Source: Augochlora pura (taxonomy: Eukaryota; Arthropoda; Insecta; Hymenoptera; Halictidae). Taken from it: a DNA stretch of 64,000 nucleotides. The notes beneath the pieces were generated by a model. That model searched no databases. It saw only the letters and a program-made list of their open reading frames with translations, and had not been told where the DNA came from. The position numbers were made by a program, and so were the translations under genes. This document shows positions 10,911-21,438 of the stretch, piece by piece (within the stretch, counting starts at the first letter, position 1; each line of letters opens with the position of its first letter). Location of the stretch: positions 11,344,244 to 11,408,243 of the forward strand of contig NC_135778.1 of the NCBI RefSeq assembly GCF_028453695.1, given 5' to 3'.

Positions 10911-12427
10911 TCAATTCATACCTTTGTACTTGCTGAACAAATTGTACAAGACCCGCAACGTTGATTTTAAATCTAGATTTACAATGTCTGTGAACAAAAT
11001 GCAATAGCTTTATTCGTGATATGTCCTCGTGAAAAAATATATGAATGTACATACCTTCTGGCCGGGCCTTTGGTTTCGGCAACCCAATATCTTGCATAAT
11101 ATCGAAAGCGAACGAAACATTGTGCACCTTTTGATCATGAGTTTTGGGAGTAAGATGAAAGCTACCGAGGGGCACGAAAAATCCTTCTAGAAGTCCAAGC
11201 AAAAGCGTCAGAAAAACTCCATCATGAAACTGTGTATCCAAATCTGTAACTTCCAAATGTACTTTGCTCAAATGTTTATTAGCAAAGTTGATGAGAGACT
11301 GAAAGATAGAACAACATTATAAATTGTTTGAAGGGAATACCCGTAATCAATTGTGAATGTACCTTTTTTACGACGGCTAGTTTATCCGGTGCGTGATCGA
11401 AAAGCGCATCAAAAGCATCAAGTTCACAACGCATTCCCAAATCATCGTATGTTGATGTAATTTCTTCCCTGATTGTTCTGTGTGTTAATTGGCCATCTTT
11501 TTTCCGTACGACAACAACCTGCGCAGCTACCCTTTCCGGTAATCGGACTGGGGCGCGAAATTGTCTAGCCAATCCCACTAAGAGATGTAGAATAGCAACA
11601 ATGTTTTTCGAGTGTACCGATTCCACACTCCATTTGTAGGGCGGATAACGGCCCAGTACACGATTCGCGCTTGACAAAACAACTGCCAATTTTTGTTTCT
11701 GACCTTCCTCAGACTGTGTCACCTCAGGTACATCTAATTTCTCCCCAGTCAATTTCTCTGTAAATTCAATTGAATCACCTCATTTTATAATGTATTCATT
11801 CCATATCTAACTTATTCAAACACAATCAAGATGATCGTTTCAAAGTTAAGACTCGAAACATCTGCGTACCTAAAAGCTTCTGTAATACCTGTCCATCATA
11901 AAGATCTTCCGCAATATCTTTTACGATAATCCTTTGATCAGCCAGCTCATCGTTGATCCATTCAATCAACACGAATATCAACTCCTTGAGTTTTGAATCC
12001 TCCATGGACCTAGGTACCATCATCGAGCGTTCCTCGTTTTCATCTAGCGCATATTCTTCTGGTGGCATCTCAGGATTAGCCGCATATCCCGGCGAATCAA
12101 TGGCATATTTTCCTTCTTCTTGTACTTCTTGCACTAAAATCAAGTAAAATTTATAAGTTTACAATTTCCATTATTACTACTTTATTAATAAATCGTATTG
12201 TAAACGATTCATGCCATATAAGGAGGTTCACTTCTCGCGCATCGAATGAACACAGACCAATGCACAAGGTTATGTAGTGATAGTAAAGAAAACGTGATAT
12301 TTGCAATACCTTCTTTGATGCGTTTCTTGCGGCCCAATGTTCCAATTTTATCCCAAAAACTTTCTTCCTTTTCATCTTTTTTTGCAGAAATCGGTGGTCG
12401 CGGTGATTTAGGACGTGGTGATGCCAT
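10911..12427 (-). CDS. parvin: Parvin (actopaxin family), focal-adhesion actin-binding protein
   Basis: Component of the ILK-PINCH-parvin complex that couples integrins to actin at muscle attachment and adhesion sites. Five exons, all in phase: 12310-12427, 11870-12133, 11363-11757, 11055-11298, 10911-10987, giving 365 residues (vertebrate parvins are about 370). The N-terminus MASPRPKSPRPPISAKKDEK has the proline-directed serine cluster typical of the family. Two calponin-homology domains follow, roughly residues 90-195 (LKELIFVLIEWINDELADQR, AEDLYDGQVLQKLL) and 255-365 (DAFDALFDHAPDKLAVVKK, VSFAFDIMQDIGLPKPKARPE, then DIVNLDLKSTLRVLYNLF). The start and the short last exon match the family end to end. 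It is head-to-head with mRpS35 across a 509-base gap. Confidence 0.95.
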
Positions 12428-12936
12428 AATGCAACTTCAACTGTCAACTACAGTTTACTAGTACAGGAACGTCATCTCTCAAAATACCAACTTTTGACTT
12501 CACTGATCCTCTGGTTTGAGGTTTAATGCTTGATCACACATCCACATCTATGTTCAAGATTATCTGGCACCAAGAGTTGTAAACTCTACCAGGTTTACCA
12601 AGTGTCACGCCGTCACGCCCACGAATTGCATTGTTTTCTTATACAATACTCCAGAATTGATGTATAATTAGAATATTACTGGCGATTTTATACCTATAAT
12701 ATGTATGTAATTTTATAGAATAAAATCATAGAAACATACGTACATATGTATCCTGTCTATATGTATATATTGTACAAACGTAAACAATGTCCTTAATGCC
12801 ATCTGTAATAAAATGGTGAAGCTTCTTACATATATATGCATATATATGGTAGTGCATACATATCATAAGAAGCTAAATGTTTAGTATATCACGTACAAAG
12901 ATTCGAGGTTAAGTAAAAATTAAATTAATCCTCAAA
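12428..12936. promoter_or_regulatory. Shared upstream gap between parvin (-) and mRpS35 (+)
   Basis: A 509-base AT-rich gap separating two divergent start codons, so both promoters must lie here or overlap neighbouring exons. It holds short TA-rich palindromic runs (for example around 12,826-12,850). No specific element can be proven by eye. Confidence 0.45.
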
Positions 12937-14262
12937 ATGATGTCGTTAATGGGAAATTTGGAAAATAATATTGTTCAAAGAGGTTCAAAATTCATAAAAC
13001 TATCATCATTGTTTTGTACATCGACAAATACTAATACTGTTGGAGGTACTGTAATATTTTCATTCGATTTCTAGCTCGGATAGAATAATCATTTTCTCAT
13101 GATATACGAAGTTTTATTGTATGATTTATTGTTTATTTTCCATTCCATACATATTTCAATTACGTTATCACATTTTTCTCCTTCTCTGTTATGTTCGCAA
13201 TTGCTGATATATACATTATAGCTATTTCATTGGATTTATCATTAGTTGTGCTTCTTATTCTCATTGCATTATCGTATGTATCTTTCACAGATTTTCGAGT
13301 ATTGGAAATAATGCCAAAAAGCGATTCATATTTGAAGAAAAAAGTAATGCAGCACTACCTACCAAAAGGTCCAATGAAGGAGCAAATAATGCCTACTAAT
13401 CAAAATTGGCAGGCACTTTGGCCCACTGCACGTACATTTCATCCTGCAACCGTACCGCTTCCTATACGACAAGGATATAACCATAGTAGAAACCCACATC
13501 CAGATAAATACGCGAATGCGGAACTCATGAAAATTCCAAATTTTTTACATCTTACCCCACCAGCGGTTAAAGCACATTGTGAAGAATTAAAAAAATTTTG
13601 CACAGAATGGCCAAAAGGTTTAGAAACAGACGAAGCTTGCAAGAAACATTTTCCAGTTGAAATAATCTCTTCTGATTATTGCTATTCCTCTCCAACAATA
13701 AGAGAACCTCTTGCAAGAGTAGTGAGTTTAAGAGTAAAGTTATCCTCCCTACATTTAGATCATCATGCTAAAGATAAATTACTCAGGTTGACAGGAAACA
13801 GATACAACCCTGAAACGGACATATTAACGATAGTCGCAGATAGATGTCCAACCAAAAAGCAAAATTTGGATTACGTCAACTATCTTTTAACAGCACTATA
13901 TCATGTATCCTGGGTAACTTACAGGCTGCTATTACAAAAATTCAATATGTAATGATCTTTTGAAAATTGTGTTGATCATGTCATTGTTTCAGAGAGTTGA
14001 ACCATGGGAAAGCGAAAAAGTTGAAGCAGACATGGAGTATTATGAATGGGATAAAAGCAAAAGCCGAAATAGTTTAGTGACCATATTTTGTTGGCCAAAC
14101 CCACCAACAGACTCTAATTACGAAAATATACCGCACGCGACGGAGTACAAAATTGCAGTATCAGAACTAATTAATAACGGAGAAGATCATTTCACGATCA
14201 ATAAATACAAACAAGCTGTTAAGAATGTGTTAAATCTCAAGTATGAAGAAGATGTAGAATAA
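12937..14262 (+). CDS. mRpS35: Mitochondrial small ribosomal subunit protein mS35 (MRPS35)
   Basis: Component of the mitochondrial 28S ribosomal subunit. Three exons: 12937-13045, 13291-13913, 13993-14262, in phase, 333 residues. The first exon encodes a basic, Ser-rich leader (MMSLMGNLENNIVQRGSKF) fitting a mitochondrial presequence. The core matches MRPS35: WQALWPTARTFHPATVPLP, IPNFLHLTPPAVKAHCEELK, then VVSLRVKLSSLHLDHHAKDK and DRCPTKKQNLDYVNYLLTAL. Exon 3 continues EPWESEKVEADMEYYEWD. A frame opening at 13191 would start later inside intron 1 with a hydrophobic stretch; I prefer the spliced leader because the donor, acceptor and phase all agree. Confidence 0.93.
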
Positions 14263-15150
14263 ACGCCAATAAGTATATTGTAAACTTTCAGTGTAGTTTT
14301 CAATTTTCCTGTTACAAAAGACACAGCTATCTAAGAATTCCAAAATAAATACAATTTTATTAGATATTACCACCGCGTTTATTCACATTTCTCTTCAACA
14401 TGGGTCAAGAAGTACACCGATGTTAACATCATTAATTGAACTAACAAAAGTTCAAAAATTCTCACTTTTTGTCATAACCACTATACATTTAATTCATGAA
14501 AATGTTTATTACAATTATTACTACATGTTAGAATTAATGAATTGTTACATAACACTAGAAATGAACATTATCTTCATTCACTTCATGCTCAGTCTTTTAA
14601 ATCATTTATTAAAATACTGTCAACTGGACGCACTGCGTGAATTATGAAGACTCTTTTATTATAAAAATAGGCATATTACAAAATACAATTCTATTTCTTA
14701 AGACAACGTTGCTTAGGCAGTATTAAAAAAGGACTACAAGACAATGCTACACTAATAACTTTTGAACTTATATCGTGATACACATATAAACTTTTTAGCC
14801 AGTTCTCTGCATAAGTTATCTACTGGCATAAATATAAATAATTATATACATTTTGCGGTATGGTATCAATTACCTACAACCATCGTACTTGAGCTGAAGA
14901 TGAAGCTGGAGCGGATCTGTAAGAATATAGAATTTTCAGTTATCAGATAAAACTTCTCTTTGCAAGCTAATGAGAGCTTCTATTTGCTATTACAAGGTCT
15001 CAGAGATATTTTGTCCTTGCCAAATATTTATAATGCACATTAGTTTGAAGTTGTACATTTTAGTGTAAAGTAATCTAATTCGTTTAAAGTACTACATTGT
15101 ATTGAAATTTCTGTACTAGATGTGTTTATGGAATATGAAAAGAACAGTTT
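14263..15150. other. Convergent 3' flanks of mRpS35 and the kinesin
   Basis: AT-rich 3' untranslated and intergenic sequence between two convergent genes. No coding region seen. Confidence 0.6.
14344..14349 (+). terminator. Polyadenylation signal AATAAA of mRpS35
   Basis: Canonical AATAAA hexamer about 82 bases after the mRpS35 stop codon, followed by T-rich sequence. Position and sequence fit the cleavage signal of this gene. Confidence 0.5.
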
Positions 15151-17778
15151 TCATACATACTTTTGCTTTCCATTTGGTTTCTGGTACGGATGTGTTGTCA
15201 TTAACCCACGCCTTTCCTTTCCTCTCATTACTTTGAAGGCTGCTGCATTTGCATTCATATCCAAAATATCTTTCTTAAGTTTTTCCGCTTTCAATTTATT
15301 CAATGCAGCAATACTTCTTGCGCTCATCACAGTGTGTGATTTTTGTTCGCGTTTATTTTCTTTGCCTTTGATTACTATTGTATCTGACGTATTTCTGCAC
15401 TTTGGGGATATCTTCTTTTGTTGCTTTGTTGGTGTCTTGGTACTATCTCCATGATTTTTGTCATCTAGAACCCTTTTACCCACCTTTCCCCGAATGCAGT
15501 TACTTCTATTATGTTCTTGTTCAGTATTTCCATTTGTTGTTATTGTACTTTCGTTGGAAATCATATTTGTATTATCTAACAAAGTAATAGTTTCATTATG
15601 GGGCCTATCAAAAACATCATCTGTATTGGGACTAGATGCTTGAAAAGTCGTATTTAAAGAATCTTTGGGGCATTTATCTAGATCTTGATCGTCCAACGAA
15701 TATGTCATGTACATCGGTGCTTCACTTTTGAGAGGATCTACCAAATCCGATGTACTAAGGAGACAAGTCATGCTGTAAAATTGTTCTTCGTGATCAACTA
15801 TTTCTGAGTCTGACCATTTGATATTTCTCACACCTTCCAACGACTTAATTACTTGTTTAAATTCATCCTGCATTGCATCTGTCATTGCCCCGTTGCTACT
15901 CATCGCATTATAATAATTTTGCAATGTTGTACTCAGCATTTTAGTTATTGAATTATTAGATTGCATCTCACATTGTTGAAGATTACTGATCTTTCGTACA
16001 TGCTCGTACTGCTGTTGCAATCTAGCCTTTTCTATTTCACAGGTTCTTAAATCAATTATATTCCCAAGCTTTTCAAGTTTCTGTGATTTGATTTCAGTTT
16101 CTAAAGTTTGTAATTCTGTTTCGCAAGAACATAATTCTTTCCATGTTGCCTCTATTTGTAATCTCAAAGAGTTTCTTTGTCGTTCAAAGTATTGCAAAGA
16201 CTTATTCACCCGCAATTTACCACTAGCGTTATGTTCTTCAGAACTGGTAGTGTCAATAGTAGCTGTAAGATTATGCAATCTGTCGTCCGCTGCTTTTTTG
16301 TACTGAATTCTACAACATAATATTTTATCAGCACTTTCCAAGGACAAGATCTTCTCATTTAAGGCTTTCTTTCTCTGAAGTAGTTGGTTTAATTTGTTTT
16401 CCATCTCCGGATCTACTTTTGCTTCTTTAGACGTTGATGACAGATCCACTGAACCATTTTCAAAGGCTAATAGCTTCTGCTTTAGACAACTTATTTCTTT
16501 CTTGTGTTCTTCTACCATTTTTATGTATGCGGTTACATGCATTTCGCAAGATATAATATTCTTTTTTATGTGCGTTTTTATTTTTTTTGCTCTGTCTGCA
16601 TATCGCAAAGTATTATAGGTATCTTCATAACTGAAACTCGAGGGTGCAATGTTAGCTATCATAACTGTCTGGCAATTTCCACCTAAGGAATCTTTCAATA
16701 ATCGTGTCAGTTTAGAGTCCCTGTAAGTTATGTGTTTAGCACCATCGGCCAAGTTGTTGATACAATTTCCAAGAGCTAATAGAGATTTATTAATGTTTGC
16801 ACCTTCTTTAAGCCTTGCTCCTTTGCATCCTGTAGCAGAAGCCCTTTCAGATCCAGCCAAATCTATCATTGATAATTTGACTTGCCTTACTTGACCATCT
16901 AGTTTGTTAGTAATATTAATGTAAACTTGAAACACAGCATGGCTTCTGCTGCTTTCTTTATTTGCATCAGTAGGATGTTGAGTACGATTTTTATTACCTT
17001 TTGCTAAAAGTGATAATAATTCTTCAGCACTGTGAATACTAATTATCTTGAGACCAGCAACTATAATACCGTATCTGCCATCATCTCTTAAATGTAAAGG
17101 TCCAGAGTTATGTAAAAGATCTTGTACATTCTCATTATAAACTTCTAAATATGTTACACCTAAATTAAATTCGCGATGTTCACCTCGTTTTTCTATTTGA
17201 GAAAATAATTCTGCTACTGTCCTATATGTTATACCAGGATCTTCATTACTACCAAGCATTGTGTGTGTTTTACCAGCACCTGTGGCTCCATAAGCAAACA
17301 CAGAACAATTATAACCATCCAATAAATTAGCAATTAAATCTTTAGTGCTTCCTTCGAATACGTCGTTATTGGTTGAATTCATGTTGAAGATTTTGTCGAA
17401 AATGAACTGTAATTCTTTATTTTGCTTCCTAAGGAAGTCTCTGCCCTTTTGAGCAATTCCATGATAAAAGAATGGATTCTCCTCTTCTTTCGGATCAAAG
17501 ATTAACATTTTATCGTCAAAAATTTTAACTATGGTTCTACAATTTGCTTGCAGTTCACGCTCATTATGCGGTCGAACTCTTACAATTACCTTAATACTCG
17601 TTTGCGATCCAGATTGAGATTGTATGTTTAATGTTGTACTTCCACTCGTGCTCGGTTTTGTTGCCTTTATCGATAGTGGCCTTTTCGTACCCTTTATAAC
17701 GTTATTCGGCGAAAATGCTTTCGCCAAGTGTTTTTTGTTAAGCATTATTGCAAGCTTCACAAATTCACATTCAATCAA
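15151..17778 (-). CDS. Klp67A: Kinesin-8 motor protein, KIF18A/Klp67A type, single exon
   Basis: Plus-end-directed microtubule motor expected to limit chromosome oscillation and spindle length in mitosis. One uninterrupted 875-residue frame. The motor domain is at about residues 60-410, with P-loop GATGAGKTHTM, switch I NKESSRSHAVF, switch II DLAGSE and the microtubule-binding YRDSKLTRLLKDSLGG. It is followed by coiled coil (about 415-640) and a basic tail, as in kinesin-8. A second ATG 11 codons in (MLNKKHLAKAF) may be the true start, because the first eleven residues add nothing recognisable. It is the longest uninterrupted coding exon in the window. It converges on mRpS35 and diverges from PDP, with an inverted-repeat element 109 bases upstream of its start. 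Confidence 0.9.
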   Translation of the reverse strand: MIECEFVKLAIMLNKKHLAKAFSPNNVIKGTKRPLSIKATKPSTSGSTTLNIQSQSGSQTSIKVIVRVRPHNERELQANCRTIVKIFDDKMLIFDPKEEENPFFYHGIAQKGRDFLRKQNKELQFIFDKIFNMNSTNNDVFEGSTKDLIANLLDGYNCSVFAYGATGAGKTHTMLGSNEDPGITYRTVAELFSQIEKRGEHREFNLGVTYLEVYNENVQDLLHNSGPLHLRDDGRYGIIVAGLKIISIHSAEELLSLLAKGNKNRTQHPTDANKESSRSHAVFQVYINITNKLDGQVRQVKLSMIDLAGSERASATGCKGARLKEGANINKSLLALGNCINNLADGAKHITYRDSKLTRLLKDSLGGNCQTVMIANIAPSSFSYEDTYNTLRYADRAKKIKTHIKKNIISCEMHVTAYIKMVEEHKKEISCLKQKLLAFENGSVDLSSTSKEAKVDPEMENKLNQLLQRKKALNEKILSLESADKILCCRIQYKKAADDRLHNLTATIDTTSSEEHNASGKLRVNKSLQYFERQRNSLRLQIEATWKELCSCETELQTLETEIKSQKLEKLGNIIDLRTCEIEKARLQQQYEHVRKISNLQQCEMQSNNSITKMLSTTLQNYYNAMSSNGAMTDAMQDEFKQVIKSLEGVRNIKWSDSEIVDHEEQFYSMTCLLSTSDLVDPLKSEAPMYMTYSLDDQDLDKCPKDSLNTTFQASSPNTDDVFDRPHNETITLLDNTNMISNESTITTNGNTEQEHNRSNCIRGKVGKRVLDDKNHGDSTKTPTKQQKKISPKCRNTSDTIVIKGKENKREQKSHTVMSARSIAALNKLKAEKLKKDILDMNANAAAFKVMRGKERRGLMTTHPYQKPNGKQKYV

Positions 17779-17886
17779 TCGCCATTAACCGTTGACGGCA
17801 AGACAAGTTTTGAAATTCAAAACACCGTGTGTGTACTGCGATTGTCTCTTTGAAAGCAGGTTGGCCAATCTAAAGGATACATGATA

Positions 17887-18513
17887 CAGTAATCTCACAA
17901 TTCGAGAACCATATCCGGGGACAATGCAACTCTTAAATGGAGAGAATGCAGTGAATTGCTGTGCTCTGATTGGCTGATGATTTATAGCCGAACAGTGTTC
18001 CTCTCACAGTCAGTGATAAAGAGAGATAATAGTAAATGAGCAAGACAGCCGATATCAAAACAACCCATTGAAATGAGCCACTCGGATAACCAACGTAGCT
18101 TCTTTCACTTTACTATGCTTGCGATCTTACTCTTTCCCGCATCCGTACGCTGGCGCTTCATCTAAAACACATGGCGCGATATTCATCATGTATTTTTCGT
18201 CTCGTAGGAATTCGCGAATTTGTAAATGATACTCAATACACATTGGGACATGTTTTGAATGTATGTGTTTGTAGGCAATATTTCGACAACAGATTGGTAA
18301 AAAGAATGAAATTGCATGTACGGTAGAGTGAGAGAAGCTACGTTGTTCATCGATGTTTTCATGCTCTCTTTCTCACTCGCTGTTTTCTCTCTTTTTCTTT
18401 GACTGTGAAAACAGCACTATCTCACCAATCAGAGTAAAGAAAATTTCTATATTGACTCTCGCTAACGGATCCAGATGCGGCCTAGAGCTGTGCAGTAGTA
18501 GGACTCATTACTG
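17887..18513. mobile_element. Inverted-repeat element, copy 1 (MITE or foldback type)
   Basis: Begins CAGTAATCTCAC and ends with the inverse-oriented GGACTCATTACTG, flanked by TA on both sides as for a TA target duplication. The two halves (about 17,950-18,150 and 18,320-18,513) read as imperfect inverted copies, sharing segments such as CTCACAGTCA, GAGAGA and GTAGCTTCT. Related halves occur at 23,591-24,314 and 56,701-57,020. No transposase frame is present, so it is non-autonomous. It fills much of the gap between the kinesin and PDP genes. Confidence 0.6.
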
Positions 18514-18899
18514 TATACATGTATATATTCAACTATCGTTTTATATTCTTTAATATATTTATTTATGTGTATATAATTTGCAGAGAGAACTGATATCTAT
18601 CATTGCATTTGGATCTAAGTGTATAATTACAGTTGATTTTAGAGAAGATGTCTATGTATGTCAACATAATTACTGATAATTGCAACTAAATTTATAGTAA
18701 CTGTAAAGATAGTATCCAAATTTATAATAATAAATAGGTACGTTCAATATGCTAAATTATTAACAATTATCCACCTATAAACAGATTTGTTTTTGAAATA
18801 ATAAGCGTTTAATATAACCTTCAAGAAAATCAAAATGCACTGTAAGAACAAGAACATGAGAGTGTTTTAGCATAATAGTCTGCAACAACGCAAAGTAGA
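18514..18899. other. PDP upstream flank
   Basis: AT-rich sequence between the inverted-repeat element and the PDP start codon. Presumably holds the PDP promoter and 5' leader; no further feature seen. Confidence 0.4.
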
Positions 18900-20549
18900 A
18901 TGGTTTTGCACAACTTTAGTAATAATCTAATTAGAACTGCCAGTAATGTATGCATTAGGCAGAAAGAGAGAAATGCCAATAGATGTGCTCGAAGATTATA
19001 CATGGCATTGCCACATCTTACACCACAAGAGGTAGCGTAACATTAATAATTTCACAATATTTAAAATTTAAATAGGTGTATTTCTAATTTCTTATAGGTA
19101 ACTACTGTTCTACAAACAAATGAGTATACCAAGGAATTTAATGGGCAAAGTTCTATAAAATATTATGACTCTAATCAATTAGCATCTAATAATCCTATGG
19201 AAGATGCTCGATTAGAAGCACAATGTTTACTCACTAAAGGTATAAAAATTACATTAAATATTCTAATAGATATATTTTTCATCTTGTATACATATTACAA
19301 ATACATATATATTCTAGGAATTTTGTTGGGTGTATTCGATGGCCATGGAGGTAGTGCATGTGCACAAGTGGCATCCCAAAGACTTTTTCATTATATATCT
19401 GCTTGTTTGTTACCTAGAAAATTACTTAAACAATATTTAAATACAGTCAATTCGAATAATAAGTTGGAACTTCTGCAGACATTTAATAATAGAACTGAGT
19501 TTTGTTTTAGAAATAAAGATCTGTATGAAAAAAGTTTCTTGAATTTTGTGAAAGATCTCATAGAAGCAGAATGTACATCAGAGTTTCAAATGGAAACAGC
19601 TTTGGAAAGTGCATTTTTGAGATTAGATAATGATTTATCATACGAGGCGTTATTGAACTTAGGTAAAAAAGATTCAGAAGAATTTTTTGAGATTGCAATG
19701 AGTGGCGCTGTAGCTGTTGTTGCACATATAGATGGTCCTCATTTGCACGTTGCTGGAGTAGGTGACTGCCGAGCGGTACTTGGGACGCTTTCCGGTATGA
19801 TTTGCTTTTAATCAAAGTTAATACTGCTACTCAAGAAAATTAAATGTTTAATGTATGATTAAACCGTAGAAGATGATGGCTGGGCTGCAAAGTTAATGAC
19901 TGTAGAACACAATACTGATAATCGCGCAGAAGTTGAAAGAATTTTATCTGAACATCCGCCAAACGAAAAATCGACTATAATTAAAATGGAACGACTTCTT
20001 GGCCAATTAGCGCCTCTCCGTTCTTTAGGTGATTTCCATTACAAATGGAACAAACAAATTTTACAGGAAGTAGTGTCACATATAGGCGAACCCATAATAC
20101 CACCAAATTATCATACTCCACCGTATTTGACAGCTAGACCAGAAGTTAAATACCATAGGCTAACACCTAGAGATAAGTTTCTTATAATAGCAAGTGATGG
20201 TCTTTGGGATTTAATATCACCTTTGGAAAGTGTGCGTTTAGTCGGCGAACATATGAGCGGGAAAGTAACATTAAGTTCACTACGGTTACCCTGCAGAAAC
20301 ATGAAGCTGTCCGATATAAATAAAATGTTATTGCAGCGTAAAGAAGGATTAAAAAAGAAACCTCTTGACAGCAATGCAGCAACACACCTACTAAGGCACG
20401 CGCTTGGTGGAACTGACTATGGTATAGATCACGGAAAATTATCACGCTTATTGACGTTATCTAGTCCAGTAGTACGGATATTCCGTGACGATATCACAGT
20501 AACTGTTGTTTATATGGATTCTGAGTTTTTGAGGCATTGTCCTCCTTAA
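18900..20549 (+). CDS. Pdp: Pyruvate dehydrogenase phosphatase catalytic subunit (PP2C family), mitochondrial
   Basis: Mg-dependent serine phosphatase that dephosphorylates E1-alpha and so reactivates pyruvate dehydrogenase in the matrix. Four exons in phase: 18900-19031, 19098-19239, 19318-19794, 19870-20549, 476 residues. Exon 1 is a basic leader (MVLHNFSNNLIRTASNVC then KERNANRCARRLY) with little acid, fitting import. PP2C metal-binding motifs: GVFDGHGG in exon 3, then GDCRAVLG, then ASDGLWDLISP, and RDDITVTVVY near the end. PDP-specific segments include EYTKEFNG, SIKYYDSNQLASNNPMED and LRSLGDFHYKW. An AATAAA at 20671 is about 120 bases after the stop. Its target, E1-alpha, lies 14 kb away. 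Confidence 0.93.
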
Positions 20550-21438
20550 AGAGTTTAAGATTTCTTATTATTTTTATACAATATCTTCCACCAAATTCTA
20601 ACTTGTTTTCAAACGTTACTGGAGATTACCCTTTCGTCATTGTGTACATCTTGTTATTTATTTAATTAACAATAAAAACATTTTACATTGATATAGTGAC
20701 CTGTTTCATTGCAAACACATACATATGTATATGTATGTTTTCGTATGTATATCTATATATATACATTTATATATATATATATATCACATACTACATGATC
20801 GCGCTCACATAATTCAGTTTATATTATCTAAACTGATTACATTTGTAACTGTTGTGTCTTGAACAAATGCGACAGAGAATATTATAAACAACTCGTCCAT
20901 ACGAGAAAATCTATGCAGGATTGAAAATGATAAAATATACAAATTTCTGAACTATAATTGTAAATATCATTCCGAAATGTGTTAAGTCTACATATGATAC
21001 AGTTAATTTGTTAGGTACAATCATAGCGTTGATTATAAGATTATCTGAAAACACGCATATTTCAATTTCCTCGTCGCATATTCTATTAATTAATATATAG
21101 AAAACAATATCATCTGTATTCTCTGATCAAAATCTAACAGTTCTTCATTTTAAAATATATAGTTCATTCAGTGATATCTATACATTGACAAGTAGTATTC
21201 ATGAACAAGCATGAAACTTTCACAATGATACTATCATTGTGTATTCGATATTAAAAGGAAATAGAACTGAGAAATAGAGAGAAACTGATACACAAGTACT
21301 TGTTGAGTTCACGTGGTTTTATATAAATACTGTGTAGTAGTAGTAGCGGTAATAAAACAAGATGTAAGGCAAGCGCGTGTAACTGAAACATATTTTTGGA
21401 AGTGTACATTGATTTACAATTTTATAAAAGTCCAAGTA
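20550..21438. other. Convergent 3' flanks of PDP and Vps4
   Basis: No gene seen. Contains the PDP polyadenylation hexamer at 20671-20676 and a TA-rich microsatellite with nested ATGTAT palindromes at about 20,718-20,785. Confidence 0.6.
20718..20785. repeat. TA/TG-rich microsatellite
   Basis: Run of alternating ATAC, ATGT and TATATA units, including uninterrupted TA steps near 20,768-20,783. A simple repeat capable of hairpin formation. Confidence 0.8.

Noticed and set aside
13191..13310. Hydrophobic N-terminal extension of mRpS35 from an upstream ATG
   Set aside because: The segment is intronic in the spliced model; the exon at 12937-13045 joins in phase and supplies a proper mitochondrial leader.
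18353..18553. 66-codon plus-strand frame
   Set aside because: Falls inside the inverted-repeat element and ends in low-complexity sequence; no similarity to a transposase.
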